Assembly: GCA_001630475.1 (NCBI GenBank)
Contig: KV419397.1
Location: 813,758-877,757 of the forward strand
Length of the DNA: 64,000 nt
Source: Sistotremastrum niveocremeum HHB9708
Lineage: Eukaryota; Basidiomycota; Agaricomycetes; Sistotremastrales; Sistotremastraceae
Reading direction: 5' to 3'
Notes under the pieces: model-generated
The model's database searches: none
What the model was told of the DNA's origin: nothing
What the model saw: the letters and a program-made list of their open reading frames with translations, nothing else
Part shown: one piece after another, positions 32,732 to 43,343 of the stretch
Layout of the letters: each line of letters begins with the position of its first letter
Position numbering within the stretch: the first letter of the stretch is position 1
Translations under genes and position numbers: made by a program

Positions 32732-33826
32732 CTACAAGTTGATGCCGGAGGGATATTGACGAGCGAATTTTGTTCGACCACCAAGTCGAGGACTGGGAAG
32801 TCCGGAATCAATTGGAAAGCCCTCAAAGGCTGGGGTATCAACATTGATATGTATAGCGGGTGGAGATGTTGCTGTTGGAGAATGGAGGGAGGTGGACTGT
32901 GAGGTCGCGGAATGACTCGATTTATTGGATGCGGAAGAAGATTTCGACTTCTTCTTCCGACGAGGCGGAGCTTCCAATTCGCCAGCTGACGACGGCGGTA
33001 AAGGAACAAGATGTGGCCGAGGTTGGGTGCCATTGTTACTTGAAGTAACAGATTGGCTTTGTGAGCCATCGGTGCGATCGGCACGTCTAGCTTTCTTCGA
33101 ATACGTTTCTCCGCCAAAATCAGCGTCCTCGATATCCTGTGGTTCATAGACATGCTGGTCCATAGCCGCCTCAAATGGACCATAATCTTCGTCTGGAGGT
33201 TGTGATGGGGAAAGAGGTGAATGGGGGGAAGGAACGGTCATAGGAGCTTGAGCGGTGGGATATTGGCCGCTGCCAGGGAACCCCTCGAAATTTTCAGATT
33301 CGCCGGACTGTAGAGCACGTTTAAGCTCTCGTCGTTGCCGTCTAGCAAATCTTCGCTCCTCTCTCTGCCGTTGTTCTTCCTCTTCCCTGGCGAGATCTTC
33401 GTCGGTGAGCGGCGCAGTCCATCTGGCAGAAATATCTGCAATGCTCGCGTCTTCAACGACAGACGCGTCGGCATCGAGTGTGGCTGCAGAGAGAATACGC
33501 GACGTTCTTCGTCTCAGCCGTTCTCGTTCCTCTTCTTGTTCTCTCTGCTCGTCTTCCAAATCCGGGCGGCCAAACAAATAAAATCCAAAGAGCTGGATTC
33601 CACGTTTCTTCTTCTTCCGTCTCCTTTCTCGTTCTCCTCGTCCGATATTGGAGTGCAAAGACATGGCATCATCTTCGCCATCTGTAGACTCGGCTAGCAG
33701 GCCCTCAAGCTCATCGTTTCGAGCGAGTGTGGGTGTAGGTCGTGGTCTGGGGTTAATGAGAGGGATATAGGGAAGACACGAGCCCACAGACGCTCGGACA
33801 GCGTCGTACCAAGATATGGAATCCAT
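32732..33826 (-). CDS. hypothetical disordered protein, 364 residues
   Basis: Single exon from 'MDSISWYDAVRASVGSCLPY' (33826) to '...KFARQYPSGINL'. The first 20 residues look amphipathic and contain one Cys. After that the protein is strongly charged: an 'RRRKKKKRG' cluster near residue 70, an Arg/Glu-rich coiled-coil-like stretch (90-110 and 145-170), then a Ser/Pro-rich C-terminal half with 'PPRRKKKSKSSS'. The segment 'GIQLFGFYLFGRPDLEDEQ' is the most folded-looking part. The gene is compact, head-to-tail after SEC31 with 189 bp between, and has normal codon use, so I believe it is real. I do not recognise the family. Confidence 0.7.
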   Translation of the reverse strand: MDSISWYDAVRASVGSCLPYIPLINPRPRPTPTLARNDELEGLLAESTDGEDDAMSLHSNIGRGERERRRKKKKRGIQLFGFYLFGRPDLEDEQREQEEERERLRRRTSRILSAATLDADASVVEDASIADISARWTAPLTDEDLAREEEEQRQREERRFARRQRRELKRALQSGESENFEGFPGSGQYPTAQAPMTVPSPHSPLSPSQPPDEDYGPFEAAMDQHVYEPQDIEDADFGGETYSKKARRADRTDGSQSQSVTSSNNGTQPRPHLVPLPPSSAGELEAPPRRKKKSKSSSASNKSSHSATSQSTSLHSPTATSPPAIHINVDTPAFEGFPIDSGLPSPRLGGRTKFARQYPSGINL

Positions 33827-33914
33827 GAGTGAAAGGCAGAAACACGCTGCTCGCTGTAGGCACGTCGGTTATAAACTGCGCGAGCACTGCGCTCGTGATT
33901 CCCCGGATGAGAAT

Positions 33915-34049
33915 GTTGTTGGCTGCTGTTTGGTCACATGAGATCATCATCATTCCGGATCCCGACAACACGATTCCGACTCGTCAAGCGACTCGTCGTC
34001 GTCGTTCAACCTTCAATTTTTTGGCTTCCCGGTCTCAAGTCCAGTCGCT
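33915..34049 (+). repeat. duplicated 5' flank, cluster A copy 1
   Basis: GTTGTTGGCTGCTGTTTGG...CATGAGATCATC...TTCCGGA...ATTCCGA, directly before the first tandem F-box gene. It resembles 35814-35919 and 37675-37789, showing that the duplicated unit included upstream sequence. Confidence 0.7.
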
Positions 34050-35699
34050 ATGAGGTTTCCCGTTGAAATCATAACGATGATCATCGAAAATGTTCGCCGG
34101 TCTCATCCACCCGGTGTTTTCTTCGCGAATCAGTTCCGGGAAGAAGAGCAAACGCTTGCTCGCCTTGCTCGAGTCTCGCACACGTTTCATCACGAAGCAA
34201 CAAAAGTTCTCTTCTCTATCGCGACAATTTGGATATGCGAAAGAGAACAATCGAAGATTGACAAACCGTACGACGACGCGGACGAATGGAAGAGACTATA
34301 TGGACGTCGCCGAGACGTCGACTCGGACGACCCAGACGCTCCAGGCGATCCCCCGCCTAAGGAACCGAGACCTATGAGATTCGAGAATGTCTTCAAGAAG
34401 CTACAGGCTCTTAACCAAAACTCGTCGCTAATTGAAAGACATGTCCATCAGGTCTACATAAGCGTCAATACCCCCGACTACAAAGTCCTGGAGCAGATAC
34501 TGCCTCAGCTCGGAATCTTTCTCCAGCATGCCACCTCCCTTCAACACCTGCACATTCAGACAGGACCGCAAAGCGAAATCGATGGGGTCAGGCAGCTGAC
34601 GGCCGAAATCGCGCACGTTACACTCCCAAAAGTCCAATCGATTAAAATTTACTTCCACGGTGGGATGCACAGGTGGGACCTACCCGACCAAGAGCAGGAA
34701 GAAGAAACGTACGATGCGCTCATGTCATTCATCTCCTTGAACCCATCGCTAGTCCATGTCGACCTAAAGGGTATCAAAACTTGGCCGGATGCCCCCGATA
34801 CGCCTGCCGGAACTCTTCTTCCTCAACTGAAGAAATTTAAAGGTTCCATGTGTCTTATGGAGGCAATCCGCCTGGATGACCTCGAGGAGGTCTGGATTGG
34901 ATGGGAGGAAAGTGAGCAGAGCGATGTCTGGGGAATCAACGTACTCAACGTGAATGCGGGTACCCGATACGAACATCTGCGGACCTTAAGCTTCGATCTG
35001 TCAGGCCCGTTTGCTCACCTGATGAAGCTCTTTGATCTTCTCCAATGTCGTCATGATTTTCCAAACTTGGAGCTATTGTCCGGATGCAAACTTACTTTTC
35101 CACTACCCGAGCAAGTGAGTCGTTTCAGACTGCACGACCTAAAACATGCTGATATTCACTCAAAGAGACTACACGATGAAAGACAAACTTTCTGGAGTAA
35201 ATTCCCCAAACTGAAAACCATTGTTGCCGTCTATTCTGGCTTCGACACCCCGTTCGAGGCTCCCAAAGTTCACACTCACAAGCCTGAGATCAATCTCAAC
35301 TTCCACTTCATAATGAGACATATATTCCCCAGGCTTGAAGTTCTCGAGCTCGCGGAGGCTTATCATGACAGTCCTCGGGACGACACATCTTACAGTCTCA
35401 GCTTCCAATGCTACCGCTACGCCAATAACCCGCACATTCTTCCAGGGGAGTGGGACTACACAGTCAACCGGTTCGGCCGACCCAGAGTCATAGAGACACG
35501 TTACGAAGCTTGCCGTTTTTCGGATTTGGGGATAGCAGAAGTATTAGGAAGTTGCGCCTTGGATAAAAGGGACCGAAGGGACTTCAGCGCTTCTCTCGGG
35601 GTGAGCAAGGTCGACGTCTGGAGCCTGATAGAGCAGGATCAGGAACGAAAGGCAGCAAGTAAGGAGTATTTTGCCGCTAAAATATGGGCGATGTGGTGA
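34050..35699 (+). CDS. F-box protein, tandem cluster A paralogue 1
   Basis: F-box-like N-terminus 'MRFPVEIITMIIENVRRSHP' with '...LARVSHTFHHEATKVLFSIATIW', the Skp1-binding region in family terms. Irregular leucine-rich sequence follows ('SLQHLHIQTGPQSEID', 'SLVHVDLKGIKTWPDAP', 'LELLSGCKLTFPLPEQ') and the end is 'YFAAKIWAMW'. A 51-nt intron (35115-35165) is inferred because paralogue 2 has a stop inside the same stretch; here it is free of stops, so retention would add 17 residues. Spliced length 532 residues. Closely related to the next two genes in the same orientation. SCF adaptor role inferred from the family, substrate unknown. Confidence 0.85.
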   Translation: MRFPVEIITMIIENVRRSHPPGVFFANQFREEEQTLARLARVSHTFHHEATKVLFSIATIWICEREQSKIDKPYDDADEWKRLYGRRRDVDSDDPDAPGDPPPKEPRPMRFENVFKKLQALNQNSSLIERHVHQVYISVNTPDYKVLEQILPQLGIFLQHATSLQHLHIQTGPQSEIDGVRQLTAEIAHVTLPKVQSIKIYFHGGMHRWDLPDQEQEEETYDALMSFISLNPSLVHVDLKGIKTWPDAPDTPAGTLLPQLKKFKGSMCLMEAIRLDDLEEVWIGWEESEQSDVWGINVLNVNAGTRYEHLRTLSFDLSGPFAHLMKLFDLLQCRHDFPNLELLSGCKLTFPLPEQVSRFRLHDLKHADIHSKRLHDERQTFWSKFPKLKTIVAVYSGFDTPFEAPKVHTHKPEINLNFHFIMRHIFPRLEVLELAEAYHDSPRDDTSYSLSFQCYRYANNPHILPGEWDYTVNRFGRPRVIETRYEACRFSDLGIAEVLGSCALDKRDRRDFSASLGVSKVDVWSLIEQDQERKAASKEYFAAKIWAMW

Positions 35700-35813
35700 A
35701 GCTTCGTGTGCATCAGACATTGAAAAAGGTAGGGCAGAGGGGGAGCGAAGACTTCGGAACCTTTATTATGATGTAGAGGTGCTATGACCAATGGCTATAC
35801 TTAACACATGAGA

Positions 35814-35919
35814 ACGTTGTTTGCTGGAGTTTGGCCGCGTGAGATCGTCAGTCTTCCGGAGTCCGACATCGTGGTTCCAAGTCGACCTCCTAATTTTTTC
35901 TGCCTTGCAGGTTACGGTG
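35814..35919 (+). repeat. duplicated 5' flank, cluster A copy 2
   Basis: TGTTTGCTGGAGTTTGGCC...GAGATCGTC...TTCCGGAGTCCGACAT...TTTTTTCTGCCTTGCAG. Very similar to copy 3, including the TTTTTTCTG..TT.CAG stretch immediately before the ATG, which looks like a 3' splice site and could mark a 5' UTR intron. Confidence 0.7.
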
Positions 35920-37557
35920 ATGACCAGGTGCCTTCCTGTTGAACTCATCGCAAGGATATTCGAAAGCGTTCGTGATCACCATCCTCCCGGTGTTTTCTAC
36001 CCCAAACAGTTTAGGGGGGAGGAGCGAACTCTTGCTCGCCTTGCTCGCCTTGCTCGACTCTCGCGAACGTTTCATCACGAAGCCACAAAGGTTCTCCTCT
36101 CTATCACGTCAATATGGATGTGCGAGAGGGATCAATCGGAGATTGACACATACTATGATGCGCAGGAAGAGTGGCAGAGACTATATGGTCGTCGCCGAGG
36201 GCTTGACTCGGATGACCCAGCTGAGCTCGAGGATCCGCCGACTAGAAATAAGAGACCGATGAGATTCGACAAAGTCCTCGAAAAACTTCAGAGTCTCAAT
36301 CGGAACCCATCTTTTCTTGCTAAACATGTCCGCCGTGTCTACATCAGTGTCAACACCTCTGACTGCGTGGCCCTCTGCTACATCCGACGTCAGCTCAGAA
36401 TCTTCCTCCGTCATCTCACCCTCCTTCGACACATTCATCTTCAAACAGGACCCCAATGCAACATCGAAACGGTCGAGAGTTTGACGGCTGATTTCGCGCG
36501 CTTAGCATTTCCCACGATTCAGTCCATCAAAGTTTACTTCCACAAGGAATTTCACAGCTGGGATTCACCTAACTTCGAACAGGAAGAGACGTACAATTCA
36601 CTCGCGTCATTTCTCGCCTCGAACCCCTCGCTAGTCGATATTGATCTCAAAGGTGTCAAACCGTGGCCGGATACCTACAACACTTCGGTGGGGAGCCTTC
36701 CTCGGTTGAAGAGATTCAAAGGCTCCTTTAATCTCATAAAATTCATCCAACTCGGCGCTCTCGAGGAAATTTGGATAGGATCAGAGGAAAGTGTTCAGAA
36801 CGACGTCTGGGGAATAGACGTACTCAACGTGACTCCTGGCACGCAATACGAACACCTGCGGACCCTTAGCTTCGATCTTTCAGACGATTTTGATAGTCTG
36901 ATCAGCCTCTTTGACCTGCTCAAATGTTCTCATGATTTTCCTCATTTGGGACTCCTCTCCGGATGCAAACTTGCTTTTCCGATGCCAAAGCAGGTAAGTT
37001 CGTCCCGATCTGTATGAATTAAGACGTGCTGATATCCCTTCAAGAGACTATATGCTGAGAGAGAAAAATTCCAGATCAAATTCCCAAAGTTGCGAACAAT
37101 TGTTGCTGTATGGTCTGGCTTTGATGCCCCATATGAGGCACCAAATTTGCACGACAACATTGACCTCCGATACCATTTTATCATGAAACATCTGTTCCCA
37201 AGTCTCGAAGTGCTTGAGCTCGCGGATGCCCATCACGAAACTGCTCGCCACGAAACATCATACAGTATTACCTTCCAATGCTACCGCTACAGTGATGACC
37301 CGCACGACCTTCCAGGGCTGCGCGACTTTACGATCAACTCGTGCAGCCGACCAAGAGTCGTAGAGACACGCGACGAAGCTCGTCACTTCGCGCAATTGGG
37401 AATAGCGGAAGTCTTTGGGACTTGCATCATGGGAGAAGAAGCAGAACGTTCCCCATCCCCGAGCCCAATTGAATTCTTCCGCCGTCTCGAGGATGATAAG
37501 AAGCGACAGGAATCCAGGGAAGAATACTTTGCTCGTCAGAGATGGGCGATGTGGTAG
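35920..37557 (+). CDS. F-box protein, tandem cluster A paralogue 2
   Basis: Start at 35920 ('MTRCLPVELIARIFESVRDH'), chosen because it matches paralogues 1 and 3; an upstream in-frame Met at 35821 lies in the duplicated flank. Exons 35920-36993 and 37045-37557 are separated by a 51-nt intron that contains a stop codon, so splicing is required. This fixes the intron position for the whole cluster. The domain order matches paralogue 1: F-box, then 'LLRHIHLQTGPQCNIE', 'SLVDIDLKGVKPWPDTYN', 'LGLLSGCKLAFPMPKQ', 'HLFPSLEVLELADAHHE', and the end 'YFARQRWAMW'. 528 residues. A small tandem duplication gives 'LARLARLARLSRTFHH'. Function beyond F-box membership unknown. Confidence 0.87.
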
Positions 37558-37674
37558 AGCTTTGTGCGCATCAGCCGTTGAATTTGATAGGGTATAGGGT
37601 GGATGAGACATTGAGAGTGTTTTATTACAATGATATAGGCGTGCTACAGGTATGAACAATGGCTATCATAGAGG

Positions 37675-37789
37675 AGGATGTTGTTTGCCGGAGTTTGGCT
37701 GCATGAGATCATCGTTCGTCCGAACTCCGATATCGCGGTTCCGAGTCGCGGGCATCCTCCTGATTTTTTCTGGCTTTCAGTTTACCGCG
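37675..37789 (+). repeat. duplicated 5' flank, cluster A copy 3
   Basis: GGATGTTGTTTGCCGGAGTTTGG...GAGATCATC...CCGATATCGCGGTTCCGAG...TTTTTTCTGGCTTTCAG, aligned with copies 1 and 2. Confidence 0.7.
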
Positions 37790-39430
37790 ATGACTAGAAG
37801 TCTTCCTGTTGAAATCATCGCAAGGATATTTGAATTCGTTCGCGATGATCATCCTCCTGGTGTTTTCTACCCCGGACAGTTTAGGGAAGAGGAGCGAACT
37901 CTTGCTCGCCTTGCTCGACTATCGCGCACCTTTCACTACGAGGCAACAAAGGCCCTCCTCTCTACCACGGCGATATGGATGTGCGAAAGAGATCAATCAA
38001 AGATTGACACGTACTATGACAAACAGGAAGAGTATTGGGAGGAACGATATGTACGTTACCGAGGGCTTGACTCGGATGATCCAGACGGTCCAGACGGTCC
38101 GCCGCCCAAAGTACAGAGACCGATGAGATTCCAGAAAGTCCTCAAAAAACTTCAGGATTTGAATCGAAACCCATCGCTTCTTTCCAGACATGTTCGCCGT
38201 GTCTACATAAGCGTCAATACATCCGACTACGAGGCCCTGGACCACATCCTCCCTCAACTCAAAACCTTCCTTCAGCATACCACCACCCTTCGTCACATTC
38301 ATCTGCAGACAGGACCACAATCCGACCTTGAAGTGGTCGAGTTTCTGACGGCAGAGCTCGCGGGCTTAGCATTTGCCACAATTCAATCTATCAAGGTCTA
38401 CTTCCACAAGGGAATGCTCGGCTCGGATAACTATGAACAGGAAGAGGAGACGTACGATTTCATCGCGTCATTCATGTGCTCGAACCCCTCGCTGGTCGAT
38501 GTTGACCTGAAAGGCATGAAAACGTGGCCGGACACTTACAGTACCTCGATTGGCCGGCTTCCTCGATTGAAGAGATTCAAAGGCTCTATGAATCTCATGG
38601 AGTCGATCGAACTTGGTGAACTTGAGGAGCTTTGGATAGGATGGGAGAAAAGCGATCGGAGCGATGCATGGGGAATCAAAGTGCTTGACTTGACACCGGG
38701 CACCCGATATGAACACCTGCGGTTTTTAAGCTTTGATCTGTCGGGCCCGTTTGCTCGCCTCATAAACCTCTTCGACCTCCTCCGATGTCGACATGATTTT
38801 CCGCACCTGGAACTATTATCCGGATGCAAACTCGTGCTTCCAATGCCCGCGGAAGTGAGTCCTTTGCACCTGAGTGATCTAACACATACTGATACTCCCG
38901 CAAAGAGCCTATACAAGCAAAGACAAACCTTCTGGACCAAATTCCCCGAACTCAAAACGATTGTTGCTGTCTGGTCTGGCTTTGGGACCCCGTACGAGGG
39001 GCCCAAATTGCATAATCACGAGATCGATCGGACATTCCACTTCATCATGAAACATCTGTTCCCCAAACTAGAAGGTCTCGAGCTCGTAGACGCTCATCAC
39101 GAGAGTCCTGGAGACAGCGCATCATACAGTCTCGTCTTCCAATGCTACCGCTACAATAACGACCCGTACAATCTCCCACGGCAGTTCGATTACAACATCG
39201 ACTCGTACAAGCGACCAAGAGTCGTCGACGCGAGCATCGAAGCCCGTCGTTTTGCAGAATTGCAAATCGCAGAGGTCTTCGGAAGTGGCATCATGGGAGA
39301 AGACGTGAACTCGGAGCATTGGCCGCCCTTCCCGGGCACAATGGATTGGCTTCGCCATCTACTGGATGATAGGAAGCGACAGGAATCAAGAGAGAAATAC
39401 TTTGCTGATCGGAGATGGGCGATGTGGTAA
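37790..39430 (+). CDS. F-box protein, tandem cluster A paralogue 3
   Basis: Start 37790 ('MTRSLPVEIIARIFEFVRDD'), aligned with its neighbours; the frame is also open upstream through the duplicated flank. It has the same architecture, with 'TLRHIHLQTGPQSDLE', 'SLVDVDLKGMKTWPDTYS', 'LELLSGCKLVLPMPAE' and 'YFADRRWAMW'. The conserved 51-nt intron is 38855-38905 and contains no stop. Spliced length 529 residues. Paralogues 2 and 3 appear closer to each other than to 1, so the second duplication was later. F-box role inferred. Confidence 0.86.
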   Translation: MTRSLPVEIIARIFEFVRDDHPPGVFYPGQFREEERTLARLARLSRTFHYEATKALLSTTAIWMCERDQSKIDTYYDKQEEYWEERYVRYRGLDSDDPDGPDGPPPKVQRPMRFQKVLKKLQDLNRNPSLLSRHVRRVYISVNTSDYEALDHILPQLKTFLQHTTTLRHIHLQTGPQSDLEVVEFLTAELAGLAFATIQSIKVYFHKGMLGSDNYEQEEETYDFIASFMCSNPSLVDVDLKGMKTWPDTYSTSIGRLPRLKRFKGSMNLMESIELGELEELWIGWEKSDRSDAWGIKVLDLTPGTRYEHLRFLSFDLSGPFARLINLFDLLRCRHDFPHLELLSGCKLVLPMPAEVSPLHLSDLTHTDTPAKSLYKQRQTFWTKFPELKTIVAVWSGFGTPYEGPKLHNHEIDRTFHFIMKHLFPKLEGLELVDAHHESPGDSASYSLVFQCYRYNNDPYNLPRQFDYNIDSYKRPRVVDASIEARRFAELQIAEVFGSGIMGEDVNSEHWPPFPGTMDWLRHLLDDRKRQESREKYFADRRWAMW

Positions 39431-40841
39431 AGCCTTATTGGTATGTGCTGATTCCGAGTCAAGTCTTTTAAAATGTCTTGTCGCGTTAGCCTGCAGGCCT
39501 GATACTATTCATCCAGGACTAGCGCTGTAAAGAGTCGTCCCAGATTTGTTCGGTTGTTAGGAGTTATGAGTACGGTTTCCTGCTACTAGCTATAGTAGTA
39601 GCAGTATCTAGAAAAAATCAGCAAATAGCGATTATTCGCCAGGACTTGTATGGATCTATCCATGCATTCAATTTTTGATTTGATACCCGACCTCGCTGTT
39701 CATGATTTCGCCCAACAAGTAGCATTTACTAGGTTGCTCGAACTCAGCACATAGTACGTTCCGGAAGATTGGGTTTGGAAAAACAACAAGACTTCCAGAA
39801 TCGAGATCAAGGATTGACAAAAGGTGGAAGTTTTCGGCACATTTCACAAGATTCTTGACCATCGCAAAACTCGACTTCATCAAAGTAACTTTGTCCTACT
39901 CCGAAAGTCTAACTCTTTGCCAGAGTCGCTGGTTGCAACTGCCAGCTGCTGCTGTAATATGCCGCACGACTCGGCTCAGATTCGAGGGTCTCGCAGATTG
40001 CCGACTAGTAGTCTCCTGACTACGTTCCATAACCAGCCAAATGCAAATGCATCAACTTTTCGCCTCGGTTTCGTGTACTGGTGCTTTCTGAGCGATACCT
40101 TGTTTCACCCAGAAATATCTTGCGCCCACCTCGTCGCCATCTCAGCCCTTGATCTGTTCTTCATTGACCTCAGGCTAGTGCTCTTCACACTTGGCTCCTC
40201 AACAAGTTCCGATCAGGGCATGCGCGTGTGGCATGTCAAGTATGTCAAGTCACAGCTCATGCATTGTCTCAAAGGATCAAAGACTCTTCCTGCCAGTATT
40301 CTGTCAGTACTCTTGAACTCGGATGTTGCATCCGATGCATCCTTCCATGCCAAGGTATGTTCCTGAAATCTCCTACATTCTCGTTCCCAGGAACTCAGGA
40401 GGCGATGCAGGATAGGAGGGTTTCAAGACACATCAAAATGAAATGGGCCCTGGCGATTTTTCAAAACAATAAAAATAAAGGGGTTAGCTTATATGAGCGG
40501 CCGTTGGTTGGCGGCCGTACCTGAACGTTGCAGAACACAGAACCGCCAGATGGCCATTGCCCTAGCGTACGGAGGACAAGATTGGGCATTGTCTGTTCTC
40601 AAAATCCAAGGCTATTACTCTTTTGCGCATTGTCCGACACCGGCGGACAGTTTACACAGCTGACGCCGTCGGTTACGATCCAAGGAATGCATCCTGGGGC
40701 GGTGAGACAGCCTCGACCCTCGACCATGTAAACGCTTGGCTATATAAATCGCGGGTTCTCTTTTGTACCCCGCGCATCTCACCCCATAACATAACACCCC
40801 AATCACCGTTCCTTGACGGTCTTCCAACATCCAAGACATCC
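39431..40841. other. intergenic region, no supported gene
   Basis: 1.4 kb after cluster A. One 180-codon plus-strand frame (39824-40366) has no recognisable domain, biased composition or splice support. Promoter elements of the PLAC8 gene lie at the end. Confidence 0.45.
40741..40747 (+). promoter_or_regulatory. TATA box of the PLAC8 gene
   Basis: TATATAAATC, about 100 bp before the ATG at 40842, followed by a CT-rich and ACA-rich leader. Confidence 0.6.
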
Positions 40842-41415
40842 ATGAGCTACGCACCAGAGAAGACCACCAGCGAGCAGCCCAGTGCTACTGCTCCAATGAC
40901 CTTGGATCACAGAAATCCGAAAGGACTGCCTTTCGACCAGAACGGCAAACGCGCTTGGAGCCATGATATTTTCTCGTGCTTTGAAGAAATTGGCACCTGT
41001 ACGTCTTTCCATTTATTAATTGTTGATTTTACCTCACACCTTGCATGGCATAGGTTGCATCTCCACATTCCTCCCCTGTGTTACGTATGCCCAAAACAGG
41101 TCTCGCTTGCAGCACCTCCAGGCACACGGTACCCGTCATCCTTCTGGCGGTGAGCCGTTCAATCAAGACTGCTTCGTTTTCGGTTGCTTGCATGCCTGCG
41201 CCGGATTGGGCTGCATTCTTCAAGTAATCCCTCATCCGTCACATACTTCGGATTTGAACTGACCATTCATATAGATCGGCCAGCGTCAGGCCGCGCGCGA
41301 ACATTACAGGATTGAAGGAGATGGGGGTAATGATTTCCTGTGCTCTTGGTGTTGCCTGCCATGCGCCTTGACTCAAGAGGCCCGAGAAATTGAAGCTGAG
41401 GAGAAGAGCTACTGA
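40842..41415 (+). CDS. PLAC8 family cysteine-rich protein
   Basis: Three exons, 40842-40998, 41054-41223 and 41275-41415, giving 155 residues. The N-terminal 45 residues are polar. The PLAC8 domain starts at 'WSHDIFSCFEEIGTCCISTF' with the Cys pair, continues 'LPCVTYAQNRSRL' and 'GCLHACAGLGCILQIGQRQA', and ends with the signature 'DFLCSWCCLPCALTQEAREI'. PLAC8 proteins are small membrane-associated proteins linked in plants and fungi to cell size and metal (Cd, Zn, Ca) tolerance; the function here is inferred from family only. The splice junction 'GT|CC' restores the double cysteine expected for the family, which supports the exon model. A TATA box precedes it. Confidence 0.9.
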
Positions 41416-41760
41416 ATAATGTCCTGCGAACTCCTATTCTCAGACTACAGCGCTTTACTAGGTCAAGGCTTTCCTTGTGATATTCTGTACAGTGTACTAC
41501 ATAGCAATTTTTGGGAACGGTATTTCTTGGACATTGATATCCTTACTTCGGGCAATCATGATCTTCGTTCTGGTCTCGATCTCTTAGAGCATACACAGAG
41601 AAATGGCGGTTGAAATCCAAGTTCCCTTCTCCAACGTTTTGACAGTCCTCCGGGACGCGAGACTTGATGTTCTTCAGTATGTGTATCTCCGATGCCACTC
41701 GAACAAGCTCACGGAAAAACCATGGCACCAGGTGCAGTGGCACGCTTCGATTTCCCAACT

Positions 41761-41766
41761 TATAAA
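41761..41766 (+). promoter_or_regulatory. TATA box of the F-box gene at 41926
   Basis: TATAAAGG, 165 bp before the ATG, followed by long pyrimidine tracts typical of fungal transcription starts. Confidence 0.5.
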
Positions 41767-41925
41767 GGAGCATTGTCCTCTATAATAATCGTTTTCCGTT
41801 GTTCAACACTCCCATTCCCTCCTTACTCAAACTCTCGTTTTCCGTCCTTCCTCAGTGTTGCTCGCTGCCGAGTTCACGTCCCGACCCCGGTGCCCTTGAC
41901 TTCCCATCCACTGGATCACAGAAAT

Positions 41926-43092
41926 ATGGACACCGCGTCTACCTTTAGACCTACCCGACTGCCACCCGAGCTAATCAGCGCGATACTAGGATTTTGCGAC
42001 TATGGCGAGATCCTAGTGCTGTCACTCTTAGCGAAAGACTGGCGAGAACAGGCAAATCGAATCCTATGGCGCAGAGTGCATATGCCATGGCACGATATCA
42101 TCGATCCCAGATTCATCCATCAAATCCAATGGACCACATCCATAGTACGCGACCACGTTCGCGAGCTCGATTTATCTTTCCCATTCACACCTCCCACTCC
42201 AACGTTCCTGCAAAGCGTTCTCAAATATTTTGGACATAGGAGCACTCGACCTAACTTACGTGCGTTGGAGAATCTGACGTGTTTGACGACACTCAGGTTG
42301 AGTGCATTCTGCACTGACTCTCCTGTGGCTCTTCATATATTCAACTGCCACTTCCCAAACCTTCGCTCTCTGAGCTTCACGCACTTGGATATGCCACACG
42401 TCGCCATCCTTCCCTTCCTTCACCGTCATGCCGGGATCGAGGACATGGCCATAGAGCTATCTTCCATCAGAAATTTTCCGGAATGGGAGAAAGGACTTAC
42501 TCTCTATCGAGAGAGTTCTTTCCTGCCTAATCTGCTCTCTCTCGCAGCGGATAGATCAACTATCAAACTTATCCTATGCGAGGAACGTCATCAGAACGTC
42601 AAGACTTTGAAAGTGATGGACGCACGCTACAATTCCTCCCCGATGCCATACGACTTCGCAAAGGACGGCGAGCTCGTGAACGGCCGTTTCCCCGGTATTC
42701 GTACCCTTGGTAATGTTAAGGGCTCATTTGAGCTCAACTGGGCCACCGTCCGGAGTCTCGATGCGTGTTTTCCGAATGTCGAGTTCGTGTATGCAATAGC
42801 ACTCGGGGATAAGTTCCTGGTGAGTGTTCACTTGAAATCTTGCTAGCATGATCTTGACAATGGGTGTTAGGATTTCGTGAAAGACTTGCAAAATACCAAT
42901 GACGCGGGTCAATATTGTCTTGCACTGAAGAAGCTCAGCTTCCGAGTATCGCACAGACCATGGACTAGGGATGGATGGAGAAACTTCGAGAGGGATCAAG
43001 AAAAGTTTCATCCTGGCATCCGATACCTGGCTCGGATATTCCCGGAGTTATCTTTGGGAGAAGAACACCCGCTCGGGACACAGAACGTTTAG
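41926..43092 (+). CDS. F-box protein
   Basis: Start 41926 ('MDTASTFRPTRLPPELISAI'); an upstream in-frame Met at 41692 would place the TATA box inside the coding region and is rejected. F-box core 'LPPELISAILGFCDYGEILVLSLLAKDWREQANRIL' lies at residues 11-46, then 'ILWRRVHMPWHD' and leucine-rich strands ('LRALENLTCLTTLRLSAF', 'FPNLRSLSFTHLDMP'). Exons 41926-42819 and 42871-43092, intron 51 nt with GTGAGT donor. 371 residues. This is the most canonical F-box in the window and is not closely related to clusters A or B. Substrate unknown. Confidence 0.85.
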
Positions 43093-43343
43093 AAAGAGCA
43101 TCGGAAGAACATGAAAGCGGACAACCACAAACGGGTATAAAATATTGTCGAGATATGTAGAGGAATACAGCGTAGCGTGAATGACATCGTGGAGATCGCA
43201 ATACATCTGGAGAGCCGTTCAGCGGTATACAATAATATAGAAATAGGTCCATAGCTGCGTGATAATAAACATTGCGTGATCGTGATGTTCCGCCTAAAAC
43301 CCAAAGAAAAGATGCAAAGTATAAAATGCAATGACCGAATACA

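Noticed and set aside
39824-40366. 180-codon plus-strand frame
   Set aside because: No domain, no consistent codon bias, no paralogue; probably chance in intergenic DNA.
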